A DNA stretch of 64,000 bases from Eonycteris spelaea (Eukaryota; Chordata; Mammalia; Chiroptera; Pteropodidae), in contig PUFA01000021.1 in the NCBI GenBank assembly GCA_003508835.1, positions 11,329,501 through 11,393,500 of the forward strand. The letters run 5' to 3'. This document shows, piece by piece, positions 1 through 12,619 of this stretch. Under the pieces are notes generated by a model that was not told where the DNA came from, ran no database searches, and saw only the letters and a list, made by a program, of their open reading frames with translations. Both the position numbers and the translations under genes were made by a program. Positions within the stretch are counted from its first letter, which is position 1. Each line of letters starts with the position of its first letter.

Positions 1-339
1 AGTGTTCAACGGAATCTAGCATCCCAACACAGTTACATCCTATAGATTCTGCCAGACCAATTGTCTAGGTAGGGTGACAGTGCTTTCTACCTTGCCATCT
101 GGCTCTAAAGCAATGCTTTTTGTCTTAAAAGAATGTTGCTTCTTGAGCCATCATTCTTTATAGCAAACTACAAAGTTTTATTACTACATTATGGGTCATA
201 TACAACAGAGTACATACTTTTCAAGTCGAAAGCACTCAAGACTATGGAAAAAGGCAAAAACCAAGAAAGAAAGATCAAAAACAATATCATATACTGTTGT
301 TGGATACAATGCATGTTGTAAAAATATAAAAAACATGCC
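1..339. other. AT-rich DNA, nothing identified
   Basis: No repeat family, RNA gene or supported coding region was recognised. The open frames here are short, overlap one another and show no domain. Confidence 0.5.
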
Positions 340-600
340 CAGCAATAAGAAATACACCCTCAGGATAATGGTGACCTGTGAGGAGGAAGACCAGGAAAAT
401 GATAGGGGAAAAAAAAGATCAGAAGAGTAGAGTTTGGTTATCTATATTATTATTTTTCTAAAAAAAAAAAAAAAAAGGTCCAAAGTACATCTGAAAAATT
501 AGTATGTTTTTTTTTTATGAGAAGTAATAATTGGTTATTAGCTATCCTATTTTGTAACTTTATATGTTTACAATGTTTTAATTTAAATAAATAAAACAAG
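340..600 (+). mobile_element. Possible old L1 3' end (L1MD/ME-like)
   Basis: The order of segments resembles the non-coding 3' end of an old L1. A weak 'gataatggtgacctgtgagg' stretch is followed by A/T-rich sequence and 'ttttgtaactttatatg', then an 'aataaataaaac' tail. No ORF2 sequence remains. The A-run near 461-477 could be an independent tail. Divergence is high, so this is tentative. Confidence 0.3.
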
Positions 601-1149
601 TATAATACACAATGCTGAAATATTTTAAATATCTACACTCAAAGATAATGTTAGGAATATCACTTTGACTTGCTGATCAAGTCGTTGATTACACAATTAT
701 CTTCCAAATCAGCAAATTTGATTGAGTACATCTTTAAAATAAGTAAAATACATAGAATACAAATGGATTGTTTTTATCAGTCTAATAACTCATTAGAAAT
801 AGTTTATTGATTTAATCGATAGTTTAGTGATAAAGTATTATAATGAAATAAATCCAAGTTCACTAAAATAGCTTCATCATTCTGACTAATTTGGACTCAA
901 AATCTGTTATCAATCAATATTCATTTGCCCTAGAAATGCTCCTAAACTATAGCATTACATTGGGTTTTGAGCTAGTCTATAGGAAATTAAAGAAAAAAAT
1001 TGCTTTCCTGTGTCAGTCATTCTGTTGCTTTGTATTGTTTAAATGTTTATGGAAGCAAGGGGTTGCAAACTAATCATTATAAATTTGGTTGTCTTTCAAA
1101 AACAGGTAATATGAAATGTGATTTTCACTATCCAGACATACCAAACTTG
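601..1149. other. AT-rich DNA, nothing identified
   Basis: No gene, RNA or repeat family recognised. Base composition is strongly AT with scattered A and T runs. Confidence 0.5.
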
Positions 1150-1508
1150 ACCCCGCCTCGAGACCTTTGTACATGCTATACTTTCTAAGATTCTTTTCCT
1201 CAGACTCTTCTATTGTATCACTCTTTTTAATGCCTGAGTATTAAGTATGACTTTCTTAGAAAACCTCTTAGTCTATGCAAAGTTCTCTCCTTACCTAACT
1301 CATACTCTATCCATTACCTTGTTTTATTATCTTCTTAACATTTATCTGAATCAAAGTGCAAATTTATATATTTGTTGTAATCTTTATCTTCCTCATTAGA
1401 AAATAAAATCAATAGAAAGAAGCTTATCTTTTGTGTTTCCTCATGTATTTCAATGGTCTAGAACTATATATGACATGTAGAAATTGCTCAAAAAAATCTG
1501 TTCAATGA
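1150..1508 (+). repeat. L2 LINE, 3' part
   Basis: Segments appear in L2 order: 'gacctttgtacatgcta' (the L2 'ggcctttgcacatgctgtt' block), 'attaccttgttttatt', a 'cattagaaaataaaatc' block where L2 has 'cactagaatgtaagctcc', and an ending like the L2 '...gtgctcaataaatgtttgttgaatga' terminus near 1490-1508. L2 is an extinct mammal-wide LINE, and this copy is 5'-truncated and non-coding. Confidence 0.55.
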
Positions 1509-2382
1509 TATAAATGCTAATCTCATGCAAAGTGCAATTTTTAGAATGGAGGGGAGATAGCAAGAAAAAAAATAGAAGATAATTTTGATAAAATAAGTTA
1601 GAAAAAGATTGTTTTGTAGTGCATTGATAATACCTGGGTATGTCGTACCATTCAACAAAATAAATATCAGCTCCAACGCATCTTTGGAGAATTAAATTAG
1701 TGTCATTATTATCGGTTTGATAACAGGAAAATAAAAAGAAAATATATAAAGCATATATATTTGCAATTATTGATCCGCAATTCTAGAATTTAATTAAGGG
1801 TAGGGATTAAAAACATCGAAGATCCTCAAACATAGAAGGTAGTGCAAGCCATGAGAATGGATATGATCACATAGGGGGAATACACTCAAGTAGAAAAAAA
1901 TGGTTAAGAACAGAGCTTTGAGTTGTATAGAAATTTGAGGTCAGCATATAAATTAATGAGTAGAGTGGTAAGAAATAAATTTACATTCTAGTGGTAGAGG
2001 TGAAAGATTATTTTAAACACGTGACATTAGTCAGTTTAGAGGAAAACTAACAAGACGTATTTGATTGAGGAATAAGGTAGACTCTGTTGACCATAAACAA
2101 AAATTGAAACTGAATCTCAATCAGAGTGATATCAGTGAATATAGAATAGAAGCAGTGAGTGTTAAGAATATGGGCAAAAAGTTGACAGAATGCTATTTCT
2201 GAATAATTTATATAAAGAAAAGGGAAAAGTAAAAGAACACACCATGGTTTTGGTGATAGGTCACTGAGTCCTTATCAATCACCAGATACAGTGAATTCAG
2301 ATATATGAATACTTTTCAGTGACTGTAAACACTGAAAAATAATGTAATATTACATGTTTATTTATTTCAGGTAAACCACTTT
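1509..2382. other. AT-rich DNA, nothing identified
   Basis: No recognisable repeat family or gene. Scattered A-rich runs only. Confidence 0.5.
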
Positions 2383-3257
2383 AAAATTCAACCAATGGTC
2401 AAAAAACACATGAAAAGATGTTCAACATCACTAATAATCAGGGAAATTCAAATCAAAACCACAAAGAAATATTGTTGCACCTGTCAGAATGGCAATTATG
2501 AAAAGGTCAACAAATAACAAGCGTTGGTGAGGGGATCTGGAGAAAAGAGAACCCTGTGTGCCATTGGTGGGATCATAAATTAGCGAAGCCACTATGGCAA
2601 AAAATATGGTGATTCCTTAAAAATAAAAAAAGAGAACTGCTGTACAACCCAGCAATTCACTGGATATTTACCTGAAGCAAACAAAAGCAATAATTTGAAA
2701 AGTTATATGAATCCCTACATTCATTGCAGCATTGCATAATAGCCAATATGTGCAATGGGTGAAGAAGGGATAGAATATATACAGAATGGAATATTACTAA
2801 GACGTGAAAAATAAAATCTTGCATTTGTAATGATGTGGATGGATTGAGAGAGCATTATGTTAGCTGAATAAGTCAGACAGAGAAACACAAATATTATATA
2901 ATTTCACTTATACGAGCAATCTAAAAAAAAAAGAAACAAAATGAAATAGAAACCAACTCATAGATACAGAATAGAAACATAACTGCCAGAGGGGAAAGGG
3001 TAGGGGATAAGGGGAAAAAGGGAAGGGGATTAAGAGGTACAAAGTACCAGTTATAAAGCAAGTCATAGGAATGTAAGGTACACATAGGGAACAGAGTCCC
3101 TACTATCATAATAATTGTGTGTCGTGACAGGTGCATACCAGGCATATTGTGGGGATCACTTTGTAAGGTATAGAAATGTTGAATCATTATCTTGTACACC
3201 TAAAACTAATATAATATTGTAAGGCAACTATAATTAAGAATACATTTTAAAATAAAA
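2383..3257 (+). mobile_element. L1 LINE 3' end: ORF2 C-terminus plus 3' UTR (L1MA9-like)
   Basis: A 5'-truncated L1 in sense orientation. Positions 2405-2530 carry the conserved ORF2 end: 'cacatgaaaagatgttcaac', 'ctgtcagaatggcaattatg' and 'aacaagcgttggtgagg'. A stretch translates as HMKRCSTSLIIREIQIKTT, the conserved C-terminal L1 reverse-transcriptase block, before stops and indels break the frame. The 3' UTR follows: 'cataactgccagagggg', 'gattaagaggtacaaagtac', 'ggggatcactttgtaagg' and 'cacctaaaactaatataata'. It ends in an A-rich tail near 3240-3257. The 3' UTR type is the L1MA9-like form common in Laurasiatheria. It is a dead copy. Confidence 0.88.
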
Positions 3258-6247
3258 TTCTATAATTTAATACCTTATGAAGAGAGTAATAGCACATAAG
3301 ACATAACCATTATAACTCAATGGAAAATAATTCTTTAATCAATCATTGATATACTAGTTAATACAAATTTCTAACAAAAACACCATCTACTAGTTCATGC
3401 AAAACTGCTATTAAAAAGATCTTTTTTTCTGTTTTTTTTTTTTCCCCTAAAATCTTAAGTAGATAAATTTAATGGACTCTCATTCTGGTTTGTCTAGAGA
3501 ATAAAGGTATACTATCTTAAGCCTATAGAAACACATCTAAAATGAAACTGAGATTAAATTAAACTGCAACTCACTCATCTCATTATTTGGATATATCAGA
3601 TGAAATTTGCTCTTCAAGAAAGAATGAAGAGGTATAGATAAATCAGAATTTCAGATCTGGAAAAATATATTTAAACTTCTTGCAGTGGTAATATCTTCTC
3701 TATTGCTACTAAAATAAATTATAAATTCTGTTAAGATTTATGTAAACATTAAATTTAAGATAGATTCTGCTGTATTTTTCTTTGGAGAGACTGAGATCAC
3801 TATAATTTCCCCTTAATTAGAAATATTAGCATGGCTTAAGCTAAAAGAATGGTACTGAGGCAAAATCTATTATTCAGTTCTTATAATTTTGATACATCGC
3901 CCCAAAATTACTGTATTTGCACCCACCCCCTACATAAGTTTTTAAATCATCGACTATCACTTAGGGCATGTTGATAGTGTACCAGGAAATATAAATAAGA
4001 TATCTGATTCATTTAGAATCCGGATTTCTTTATATCTGAGGTGATAGCAATATTATTGAATTGCTATTTTTCTTTAATTGTTAACGAACTTGTACTACAT
4101 AACAAAATGAAATTTATTACCCTTTTCTAATAGTAATATTAAATTAGTAATATTAGAGCCTGGTGACCATTAAAGAATATGTAAGCTGCCAGAGAATAAA
4201 ATATGCCACCTACTCCTGCAAACTTAATTAATTATTTGGAAAATCTGAGTGTTGTAAATTGATTTTATAAGTAGTACACACTTGCCATACATTTCTTTGA
4301 AACCTTTTTTTCTCATACACAGTAACACTTTAAAGTTTCATATACTGTTTTGTGAAACATACTTCTAAGTATCTCAGGTCTCCATTTCACCTGCTCTTGG
4401 AATTTAGATATCTTCTCCCTATTATAAGCTAAAAAGAAGTTATTTGCCAACTTGGAGATCTACACATTAGCTGAGAGCAACCTTAGAAAATTAATCACAG
4501 GCTAATATGTCTCCTTATTGAATTGCTATTTTTAACAAAACGAATGCAGGATACTTAACGGGAAATAACAGGTTGTAAAATTCTCACAATTATCACAACA
4601 GTTGTTTCTCTCACAAATTTACCTCACATTCTATGTCCCATCTTAAATATTACAATAAGCAGGGGGGCAATAAAGCGACAAGAAGATCCTCAAGGAAAAA
4701 CGAACGATAACTGAAATCTGAGTTTAGACATGGACGTCAGCAAATTACTTGGAAGAAAAGGAAGGTTTTGCCATATTAAACGATGTGCTCCATGAATTTC
4801 TCTTCTGTACGTTTTTCCCAATCAAAAAAGGATTATTCCATTCTACAGTGTATCTGAGATTAAAATGGCTTGATACATTCAGTTATGTTGACAGTAACTG
4901 CATGAAACTTTGAATAGAGTAGAAGAGTGAATAGTCACACCTTAGAAATACTCCTTCGGACTCAGTTCTAATTGTGATGAAAACTGAAATGGACTGGACA
5001 AGAACCTAGAGGAATCAAAACAGCCAGAGAGGAGAGAGAATGGGATGAGCATTGGGAAGTGATGATTTAATATAAATCAATGAGCTTTAACCGAAAAGAA
5101 ATATCCCCACAGTTCTACCCTAAAGGTAAATGCATGTCCTATATTAACAGCTCAGAATTGTTTTGAAAAGATCTGGAGCTCCAGAGAATTCAACACATTC
5201 TTAAGAACATAAACAGTATCATTTCTCATAGTAAATGGAAAATTTGGCAATTTAATCTATAATTATTAAAATTAATATCATTTAGTATTTTGACTGGAAT
5301 GCATATTTCTATAAAATATTGGCAGGGCACATTTAAAATATTTTCATACATCTGTAGACCTTTTTGGCTGAAAGAGCATTAGGATGATCAAGATGCTTGT
5401 TTTCCAGATGATAGATTGGGAAATGATGTTTATATTTTTGTTTATCTAATGATGACAGAAATTGAGTCATTAGCTCTTAAGCATATTTTTTCAATATTCT
5501 TCTCATTATTGAGACTATTAGAGAAAGTGTACATAAAAAGATTTGGCATCATTAATTATTAACTGTAGAAGGATCAAAAAATTATAACAACTAGTGAAAT
5601 TATTACTTGAATTAAGCAGTTTTAGATGGGAGCAGATCCACATGTCAATGTTCCTAATTCATAGCCTATGCAGCGTGTCTGCTGTGTGTCCTGGCACTAC
5701 TGAATCATATGATTCTATTTCAGTGCATTTGCATTCACAGTGGACAGTTTGATATGCCTTCCTTTTGAAATGACAGTTGAGACTTTTCTTAAAGCTATCC
5801 TAGCATCAAATTTACACTCACAGTCATCTGAAATTTAAGAAAAAAAAGTTCTATGTGGGAATATATTTTTAAATTTTGCTGATTGCAAAACCTATTTTGT
5901 GACCTGACCAAATATTTCACATCCACTCTTCTGAAAATATATTTCTGTCTTTCTTTCTTTGTCCCTTTTCCTCTAGTGGGAGTGACGATGCAACACCCTA
6001 CCCTACTCTCCATACCAATAAAAGTCACTACATCAATTTTATTTTACATACATGCATTTCCCCTTGAGGACAATTTAAGGTATTCCCAATGTAAATTTTC
6101 ACTGAATTTTGAAGCAAACTTTTTTCCTAAATAAAGGGAATTTGCTTATGGTGCTGAACCAGTGGGATCTTGCTTAGTAATGAGGTGTTTATGTAATTTT
6201 CCTTAATTGAATATAAGATTGAGAAATGCCCAGCATAGGGGAGAGAA
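3258..6247. other. Unassigned AT-rich DNA
   Basis: About 3 kb without a recognised gene or repeat. A somewhat less AT-rich stretch with scattered CpGs lies at about 4640-5060, and another at about 5630-5790 contains the 14-bp palindrome gaatcatatgattc (5702-5715). Either could be an old unrecognised repeat or conserved non-coding DNA; I cannot tell which. Confidence 0.45.
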
Positions 6248-6263
6248 GCTAATATATATTAGC
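6248..6263. repeat. 16-bp perfect palindrome
   Basis: Reads gctaatat/atattagc with no spacer. Short AT palindromes are expected by chance in such DNA, so no function is proposed. Confidence 0.9.
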
Positions 6264-6747
6264 ATAAGATAGCTCTATGCTACAGAAATACTAGTGTCAG
6301 AGTAACTATGTTTCTAATACACAGTATTTGTTGCAAACAGAAAAATAAGGAGATAAAAAGAATAAGAAAAGAAGATAATGATAAAGAAATAACAGTACTA
6401 ATAAACTTGCTTTTCTCATTACTTTCAGGCACATCTATATGTCTACTGAAATGGTATTTAATTTGATATTCAGTGATGCCTCACTAACCCTATCATTTCT
6501 TTTGCGAAAGTATCACCTCATGTAAAACCAATTTCTTTACCTTGGCTGAGACATCGTTTTGAAGAATCTATTTTCCAGAATGACCATTGTTGGGCTCAAT
6601 TTGCCTTAAGAAATCACAGAGAGCCTGATGCATAAATTCTGCCTCAAACTACGAACAGCCTTTTTGGTTTGAACAAATTGTATTAGAATAATCATATCTA
6701 GATAACTAGCTGTGTGCTCTTCAGGCCTTTTTTCAAATAATGACTTA

Positions 6748-6787
6748 AATATAATAATAATAATAATAATAATATAATAATAATAAT
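6748..6787. repeat. (AAT)n microsatellite
   Basis: About 12 AAT/ATA units with one 'aatat' interruption near 6771-6775. Confidence 0.95.
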
Positions 6788-8869
6788 TTCAATTTACATA
6801 TGTACAGATATACAGTTGGGAACATGGATCACATGCTTGGATGCCTCTGCTACGGCAATATCTAAGTTCTTACATGTTCGTGATCAAATGTCCTATCTCA
6901 TGTTTATTTTTGAATACTTTTATTTTTTAATAGCTAAGGATGGCTCATACACATTATGGTTTTTAAACTGTCGACCCAGTCATGACCCTTCTTGAAAATA
7001 ATAACTTGTGAATAGATTTGGAAATAATTGCTTTGGGTTTCTGAGACTGAAGTAGAAAAATAAAATATCTAATATCTCCTTAAAATAAGTAAGCCAAATA
7101 ATGAAGTCACATCCCAAGTTAACAGATATAAAATAACATTTGCATTTGAAATAAACTTTAAATGACAGGTGAGACCTGCAGGTTAAGAACCAATAAGATA
7201 CATTCTCTCATTTCTCGTTGGATAATAAATGATGATTATATTTATGTTTTTAAAATTAGGGATATGAATGACCCTACAATTAGAATGACCCTACGTGTCG
7301 CCACATGAGAATGTTTTAATAGGTTTTAACTCAATGTTTTTGAACCTATGAGGTTGTTAATTTCTTATTATTTATATGTGCAACTTCTTCAGTGAAATAT
7401 CATAAAGTCTGTGTTTACTTAGACATTGAACTAGCAGAGCAATACTTGTTATATGTGTAAATTCCTTAGAAAATATATTATTTAATAGATATTAACCATA
7501 TTAATAATTTACTTTTAGGAAAAAAAGAGAAATATAGCATTATATTATATTATTTCTATTATTGGTGAAATAATGGATTAATTATATTTTCACTTTTTAT
7601 ACAGAGCATCCTGAACCTATGCAGATTTGTATCCCCTGAGATGGGAAGTCAGTGGGTTGGAAATAAGCAGAAGAAGCAAATATCATGATAGCATGCATGG
7701 TGTGCGTACCACTGATCTGTCACTTCTACAAGCCTGCTTTGATCATGAGCAAAATTTTGTGGGCCAACCCAAGAAAGATGACAACGGCAAATTTCCCAAT
7801 AACTCCTTGTGTCCTTAGACCTTATTAATGGGCATGACATTAAACCCTGGAGAATGGTACTACTATGCAATGACAATCTGGCAATGAGATAACACCTAAA
7901 CATTTCAAGTCAGGACAGAAACAACAACAAAAAACATTAGAATGTAATTTTCAATCTTTTAAGAAAGCTAAGAAAATTGTGCAAAATTCAAGGTGGGTAA
8001 GTGAAAATAGAACCTGTCTTATTTCTGTATCCAAAGTCTGTAATGTTTCTAATGCAAATTTTTCCCTGTGCTGATGACAGTTCAGGTGAGATCACAATGG
8101 AAAAAATTTACTATTTATTTTGTACTAAAAATTTAACCTTTTATGTAACGAGCCATCAACAAAACACATTAGTGGGCAATAAAATAAATTAATGTCTTTA
8201 AATAGATTCCAAAAGAAATGAACAGGACCAAGTCTTAAAACAAGTACAATATCTAAATACTATGATTAATTAAAGATAGAAAATTCATACAAACATTTTG
8301 CATAGTTTTAGGTTCCTCGACTATGTACAGAAGTATATAATTTCCCAATATATTTTTATATATCTGTCAAGTTTGCATTTCTGTTCTACATACCTTCTAA
8401 AAGAGGTATACATTTTAAGAGAATATTTTAAAAGATTTATATATTGAAAGTGTCAGGTGAAGATATATTAAGGCTTTGTCAATTTTTAATAGCAATTTAA
8501 TCTGTGATAACTGACATTTAAAAATTTCCTAGACAACATAGATTATTGAAAATAAAATGTATGGATTAATAGTCTTTCAATATTTTTCCTATCATCAATA
8601 AATAATGTGTTATACATATTTGTTAATCAATTAGCTAGCCAAGAATGCCAATACATCGTATGTCAATTGTCATGCTAGCTCTTTACTACAAGAGGAATGA
8701 AACTATATTCCTGTACCCTTCATACTGAACTTCACATCAACTATCCCTTATTACCCTTATTCAATTAAAATAATAAAGGATCTTATAAAATAGATTACGT
8801 AGGCACCTGCTATGGTTCACGCTGCATCCCTGAAATGTGAAGTATATAAACTCAGACTTTACAATTATC
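6788..8869. other. Unassigned DNA
   Basis: No gene or repeat family recognised. The stretch 7605-7920 is less AT-rich than its neighbours and has open frames on both strands, but these overlap and show no domain, so I do not call coding sequence. Confidence 0.4.
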
Positions 8870-8893
8870 TATAAAGGAGAAGACTCCTTTATA
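8870..8893. repeat. 10-bp perfect hairpin with 4-nt loop
   Basis: tataaaggag, loop aaga, ctcctttata. The left arm contains a TATA-like word. No adjacent transcription unit was seen, so it is recorded only as structure. Confidence 0.9.
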
Positions 8894-9789
8894 AAGCAAC
8901 ACTTTGAGTTTCAGTTTGTTTTACACTTGTATAAACCTTAGCACGTTGCACCTGTCAGAAAAACTTCATAACCTAACAATAACCTTTTACTATCCTTTAT
9001 GTAGTGCTATCCTGACAAATTGTCTTGCTGTTCAGCTGAACAAGATTGATGACGCAGCGAACTGCAAGTGTAGAGCTTAAGAGACTATACCCCTTCAATG
9101 AACTTCAGGTCACCCCAAATCACTTCCCTGGGATAGAATGGCAGTACTCTCTCAAGGATTTTGATTTGCAGGCTGTGAAATAGCAAAGACACAACTTCAC
9201 ACATAAAAGAATATGTCTACAATAAACAAATCTGTTTCTTACAAATTTAGTTTATGTGACTATTTGTTGGTGGTCAGGGTGAGTTGTTTTTTTAAAATTT
9301 AGAAGAAAAAAATTCAATGAATGAAAAGAATAAAGCTCTTATTAAAAGGAAATATATTTGAATTATGGCATTTAATCAATAATGTAATGTTAAATTTTAT
9401 CACTGCACTCATTATGATTTTTAGTTATTTTTAATTAACAGTCTTCAAATATTGGATATTTTATCAAAAAAAAGAAAAAGAAAATAAAAATACTGATACT
9501 ATACTGTTTTCTTCAATTATTCATTTTTATATGTGATGTAAACTGTTTCAAGTTTAAAAAATTAGAAAAAAGACTTAGAAATAGGGGAGCCTTTTGAATG
9601 TACAAAAGGGAAAATTTTGTTTACAAAAGCTCTTGTTACATAGAAATATATTTGAACTGCAACATTTATAATGTCTAAAACAGTGGTTCACTAGGTGGAA
9701 ATTTTGTCTTGATTATAAAAAGTTGGTCTGTGCAGAACATATAGTATTTTTTGTGCTTTTGAATTTTTTAACCTTAAAATTTATTTTTA
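8894..9789. other. Unassigned DNA with an E-box palindrome
   Basis: No repeat family identified. A 14-bp palindrome, tgttcagctgaaca (9029-9042), holds a CAGCTG E-box core. The segment 8930-9200 is more GC-balanced than its surroundings. Confidence 0.45.
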
Positions 9790-10145
9790 TTTATTTTTTA
9801 TTAAATTTATTGAGGTGATATTGGTTAATAAAATTATATAGATTTCAAGTGTACAATTATTTGTCATATATATATTGCATTATATTGCATTATGTGTTTA
9901 CCGTCCAAAGTGAAGTTTCCTTCCATCAATATGTACTTGACCCCCTACCTTCTGCCCACCCCCTTTCCCTCTGGTAACCACTATCATCTGTGTCTATGAG
10001 CTTTTGTTTGTTTGTCTTGTTTGTTTGTTGTTTTCAGTTTTACATCCCACATATGAGTAAAAATCATATGGTTCTCAAGTTTACCTGCCTGACTTATTTT
10101 GCTTAGCATGATAATCTCAAGATTTATCATGTTCTCACAAATGGC
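9790..10145 (-). mobile_element. L1 LINE 3' end, antisense, bat-type form
   Basis: Read on this strand it shows the reverse complement of an L1 3' end: 'ttgaggtgatattggttaat', 'gtttccttccatcaatatg', 'cttgaccccctaccttctgc', 'gtctatgagcttttg', 'tacatcccacatatgag' and 'atcatatggttctcaag'. The last blocks are the conserved L1 sequence near the ORF2 end. The combination of 'ggtgatattggttaataa' with 'gaccccctac' is the form I associate with bat L1s; carnivore and ungulate copies usually read 'gagatataattgacata'. It is 5'-truncated and its right edge is diffuse. The bat attribution is from memory. Confidence 0.82.
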
Positions 10146-11329
10146 TTAAAATCTTTAGCATATTTTGTCAAAATTTTGCAAGACTGAAAGATTGACCTAA
10201 TGACTTAGCACTCCTACCCAATCAGCTTCACCAGCTCACCTAAGGGAGGTGAGAGGGCAGGTGATGATGAAAAAATGTCAAAAAAGGAGAGCAGCCAGAC
10301 CGACCCACATTATGACAATTTAGTGGTGTCCTAAGGCTGTAATGCTGCCAGCTGTATAGTCAAGGTGTCCACATACAAAGGCCTTGTTATGAGAATGGAG
10401 CTTATTATAATGACAGGTAGATGAGAAGAAACTAATAGCCTGAAAATATTTGTCCAATCTTTTGTAAAGTTGTACAACAACTAGTTTGTGTTTGTGTGCA
10501 TGTGTGTGTGTGCATATCTCTACAAAATGGAAATATGCACACAAACATGCTTGTTATACAATCATACACAGTCTTCAAATCCTCCTCTACATCAGGCCTT
10601 TATTTCATTTTATCATATAGATAATTACTAATAATTGGACATCAGGCCACTTAAGTTCTCTTTATTATTTTGAACTTCCTTGAAACAGCAAAGTTGAAAG
10701 TGCATTTACAATATTTTTATTGAATAACCAAAGCATCCCGTGATTACCTGTGAAGTAACATAATTTAGCTATGCAGAATTTCATACGGATAACTCACTAG
10801 GAACAGAGCACCCGCATAGCTCCGGAGGTTATGTAAGTATGACTGAGTTACATGACCAGGGCACCAACATATAGTCAAGCGTTTAAAAGAGCTGATCAAA
10901 GGCAACAAGAATGCAGTGACCCCATCATAATCTCTCCTGTTCAGGTTATTAGTAAAGTGCTAATTAAGATTTTTGACAGCAATAAGTAAAATTTCTTAAA
11001 ATGATTACATATGCATTTTGGACTAAAATTATCAGCACTTTTTTTTTTTGAAGCAAGAGCTATAAAAAGCTATCTTTGATAATTTACAAAAAGAAAAAAT
11101 AATGAGAAGAGATAGAAAGGGAAAAGATAAAAGAGGAATAAAAAGCAAAAAAATTGTTACTATTTCTAATTAAGTGAATTATAGGTAAAATAACAGAAAC
11201 ATTATTATTTATAATTAATACTAAAAGTTGTAAAATCTTCCCTGAAAGAGTTCAGGTAAATCTGATTTCTTTCCCTCTTTACTGAGACTCAACCATGTTA
11301 TTCTCCTTGATATTTCATTGATACACTAT
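10146..11329. other. Unassigned DNA
   Basis: No gene or repeat family recognised. The stretch 10720-10950 is GC-balanced with a few CpGs. It could be an old repeat or conserved non-coding sequence. Confidence 0.4.
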
Positions 11330-11462
11330 ATTTAAAATATATTTATATTATTCCCTCATGACAAAACATGAATTTCTTAAGAAGAATTTTCTATTTAATT
11401 ACCGGTAGCTAGCACTGTTTGCTGCAAAATAAGAGGTCACTAAATATTTATTTGTTAAATGA
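11330..11462 (+). repeat. Possible L2/MIR 3' end
   Basis: 'agaggtcactaaatatttatttgttaaatga' mirrors the L2 terminus (…gcactcaataaatatttgttgaatga), preceded by 'tagctagcactgtttgc' where L2 has 'gcctagcacagtgcc'. Short and diverged. Confidence 0.35.
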
Positions 11463-11820
11463 CAAAATAATTGACAAATTAGTTAAATATGTTCTATTTA
11501 ATTCCTAAGTATAGATTAGTGATTTGTGTCTTAACCTACATTTGGTGACATGTAATTTTACTATGTTTTAACTCTGAAGTACTGTCAAAGGATTCCAAGC
11601 CATTTAACACTATTAAAGGTTTATTCTGTGATGTGTTTTTGTTTAAAAAGATAAACCTCAAGTCTTGTCATTTAGACTTTACTTATTCTAGTTATGATAC
11701 CATGATTTAAAAAGTATTTTAGAGAACATATTATTAGATTTAATCGACTTGTAGACCATTGTGCACAAGTTTTGTCAAGACCAAGAAACTCCAGTAACTC
11801 ATGTTATTTTGCACAAACAC
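11463..11820. other. AT-rich DNA, nothing identified
   Basis: No repeat family or gene recognised. Confidence 0.5.
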
Positions 11821-11876
11821 ACATACAACACATACACACACATAAATTACATACAACACATACATACACATAAATT
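11821..11876. repeat. 28-bp tandem duplication, CA-rich
   Basis: Two adjacent 28-bp copies starting acatacaacacatacacac and ending cacataaatt differ at one base (cacac versus catac). They sit at the end of a CA-rich run and probably arose by slippage. Confidence 0.9.
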
Positions 11877-12245
11877 ACAATAATTTTGGAAACAGTCTTC
11901 TGCTATTAATGTATTAAATAAAAAAACTTAAACAGGCAATATAAATCCTTAGTATAAAAATATGCTTTTTTTTTGTTTGTTTTCAAGTCACTAAATGATA
12001 CTCTACAATTTATATAAAACTATATTATTTGAATCAGGTATTAAAATATTTTTGGAGATGATTTCTCAAGGATGGATTTTAATTTTAAGAAGCAAAATAC
12101 TTGCAGCACTATATTTTCCTCGCTTTTAAAGCTAGTTGCCTGCACGTTGCTACTTATTTTTACATAAACCGATGTGAGACAATATACTTTGGAACGATTT
12201 CATTCATTCTTCACTTTTTTTAATCCTTTGATTTAAATATATGTC
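11877..12245. other. AT-rich DNA, nothing identified
   Basis: No repeat family or gene recognised. Confidence 0.5.
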
Positions 12246-12287
12246 CACTATTGAGTTGAACTGTATCTCTCAAAAATAGATATGTTG
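12246..12287 (+). mobile_element. MaLR LTR, 5' fragment (split copy, part 1)
   Basis: 'ttgagttgaactgtatctct' and 'caaaaatagatatgttg' match the first 40 or so bases of MST/MLT1-type MaLR LTRs ('...ggattgaattgtgtccccc' and 'aaaaatatatgttgaag'). The match stops abruptly at 12287 where L1 sequence starts, and the LTR resumes at about 12972. MaLRs are ERVL-related non-autonomous elements. The piece is short, and the downstream continuation is the main support. Confidence 0.6.
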
Positions 12288-12619
12288 GCGGGGGCGGGGG
12301 AGGGATTCATAGGTAGAACAAGAGGAATTTTAGGGCAGTGAAAATACTACACAACACTAGAATGCTGGCAACATATTGTAAGTTTGTCCAAACCCACAGA
12401 ATGTGCATGTCAAGGCTGGTTCCTAATGTAAACTCTATATTTGGGGCAATAATGATCTGTCAATAGGTTCATCAATCGTAACGAATGTACCACTCTGGTG
12501 CGGATGTTGATAGTGGGGTAAACTACGATCACGTGAGGACAGGAAGGTATATGGACAATCTCTGTACCTTCTACTCAGTGTCGCTGTGAACCTGAACCTG
12601 CTCTTAACGAAACTGTAAA
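12288..12619 (+). mobile_element. L1 LINE 3' UTR (L1MB-like)
   Basis: Matches the L1MB-type 3' UTR in order: 'ggagggattcataggtag', 'tagggcagtgaaaatac', 'ttgtccaaacccacagaatg', 'cctaatgtaaactctata', 'gtaccactctggtg', 'tgttgatagtgg' and 'atctctgtacctt'. It ends 'cctgctcttaacgaaactgt' with almost no poly(A), and a second L1 3' end follows directly. Only the UTR is present, so it is non-coding. Confidence 0.82.
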
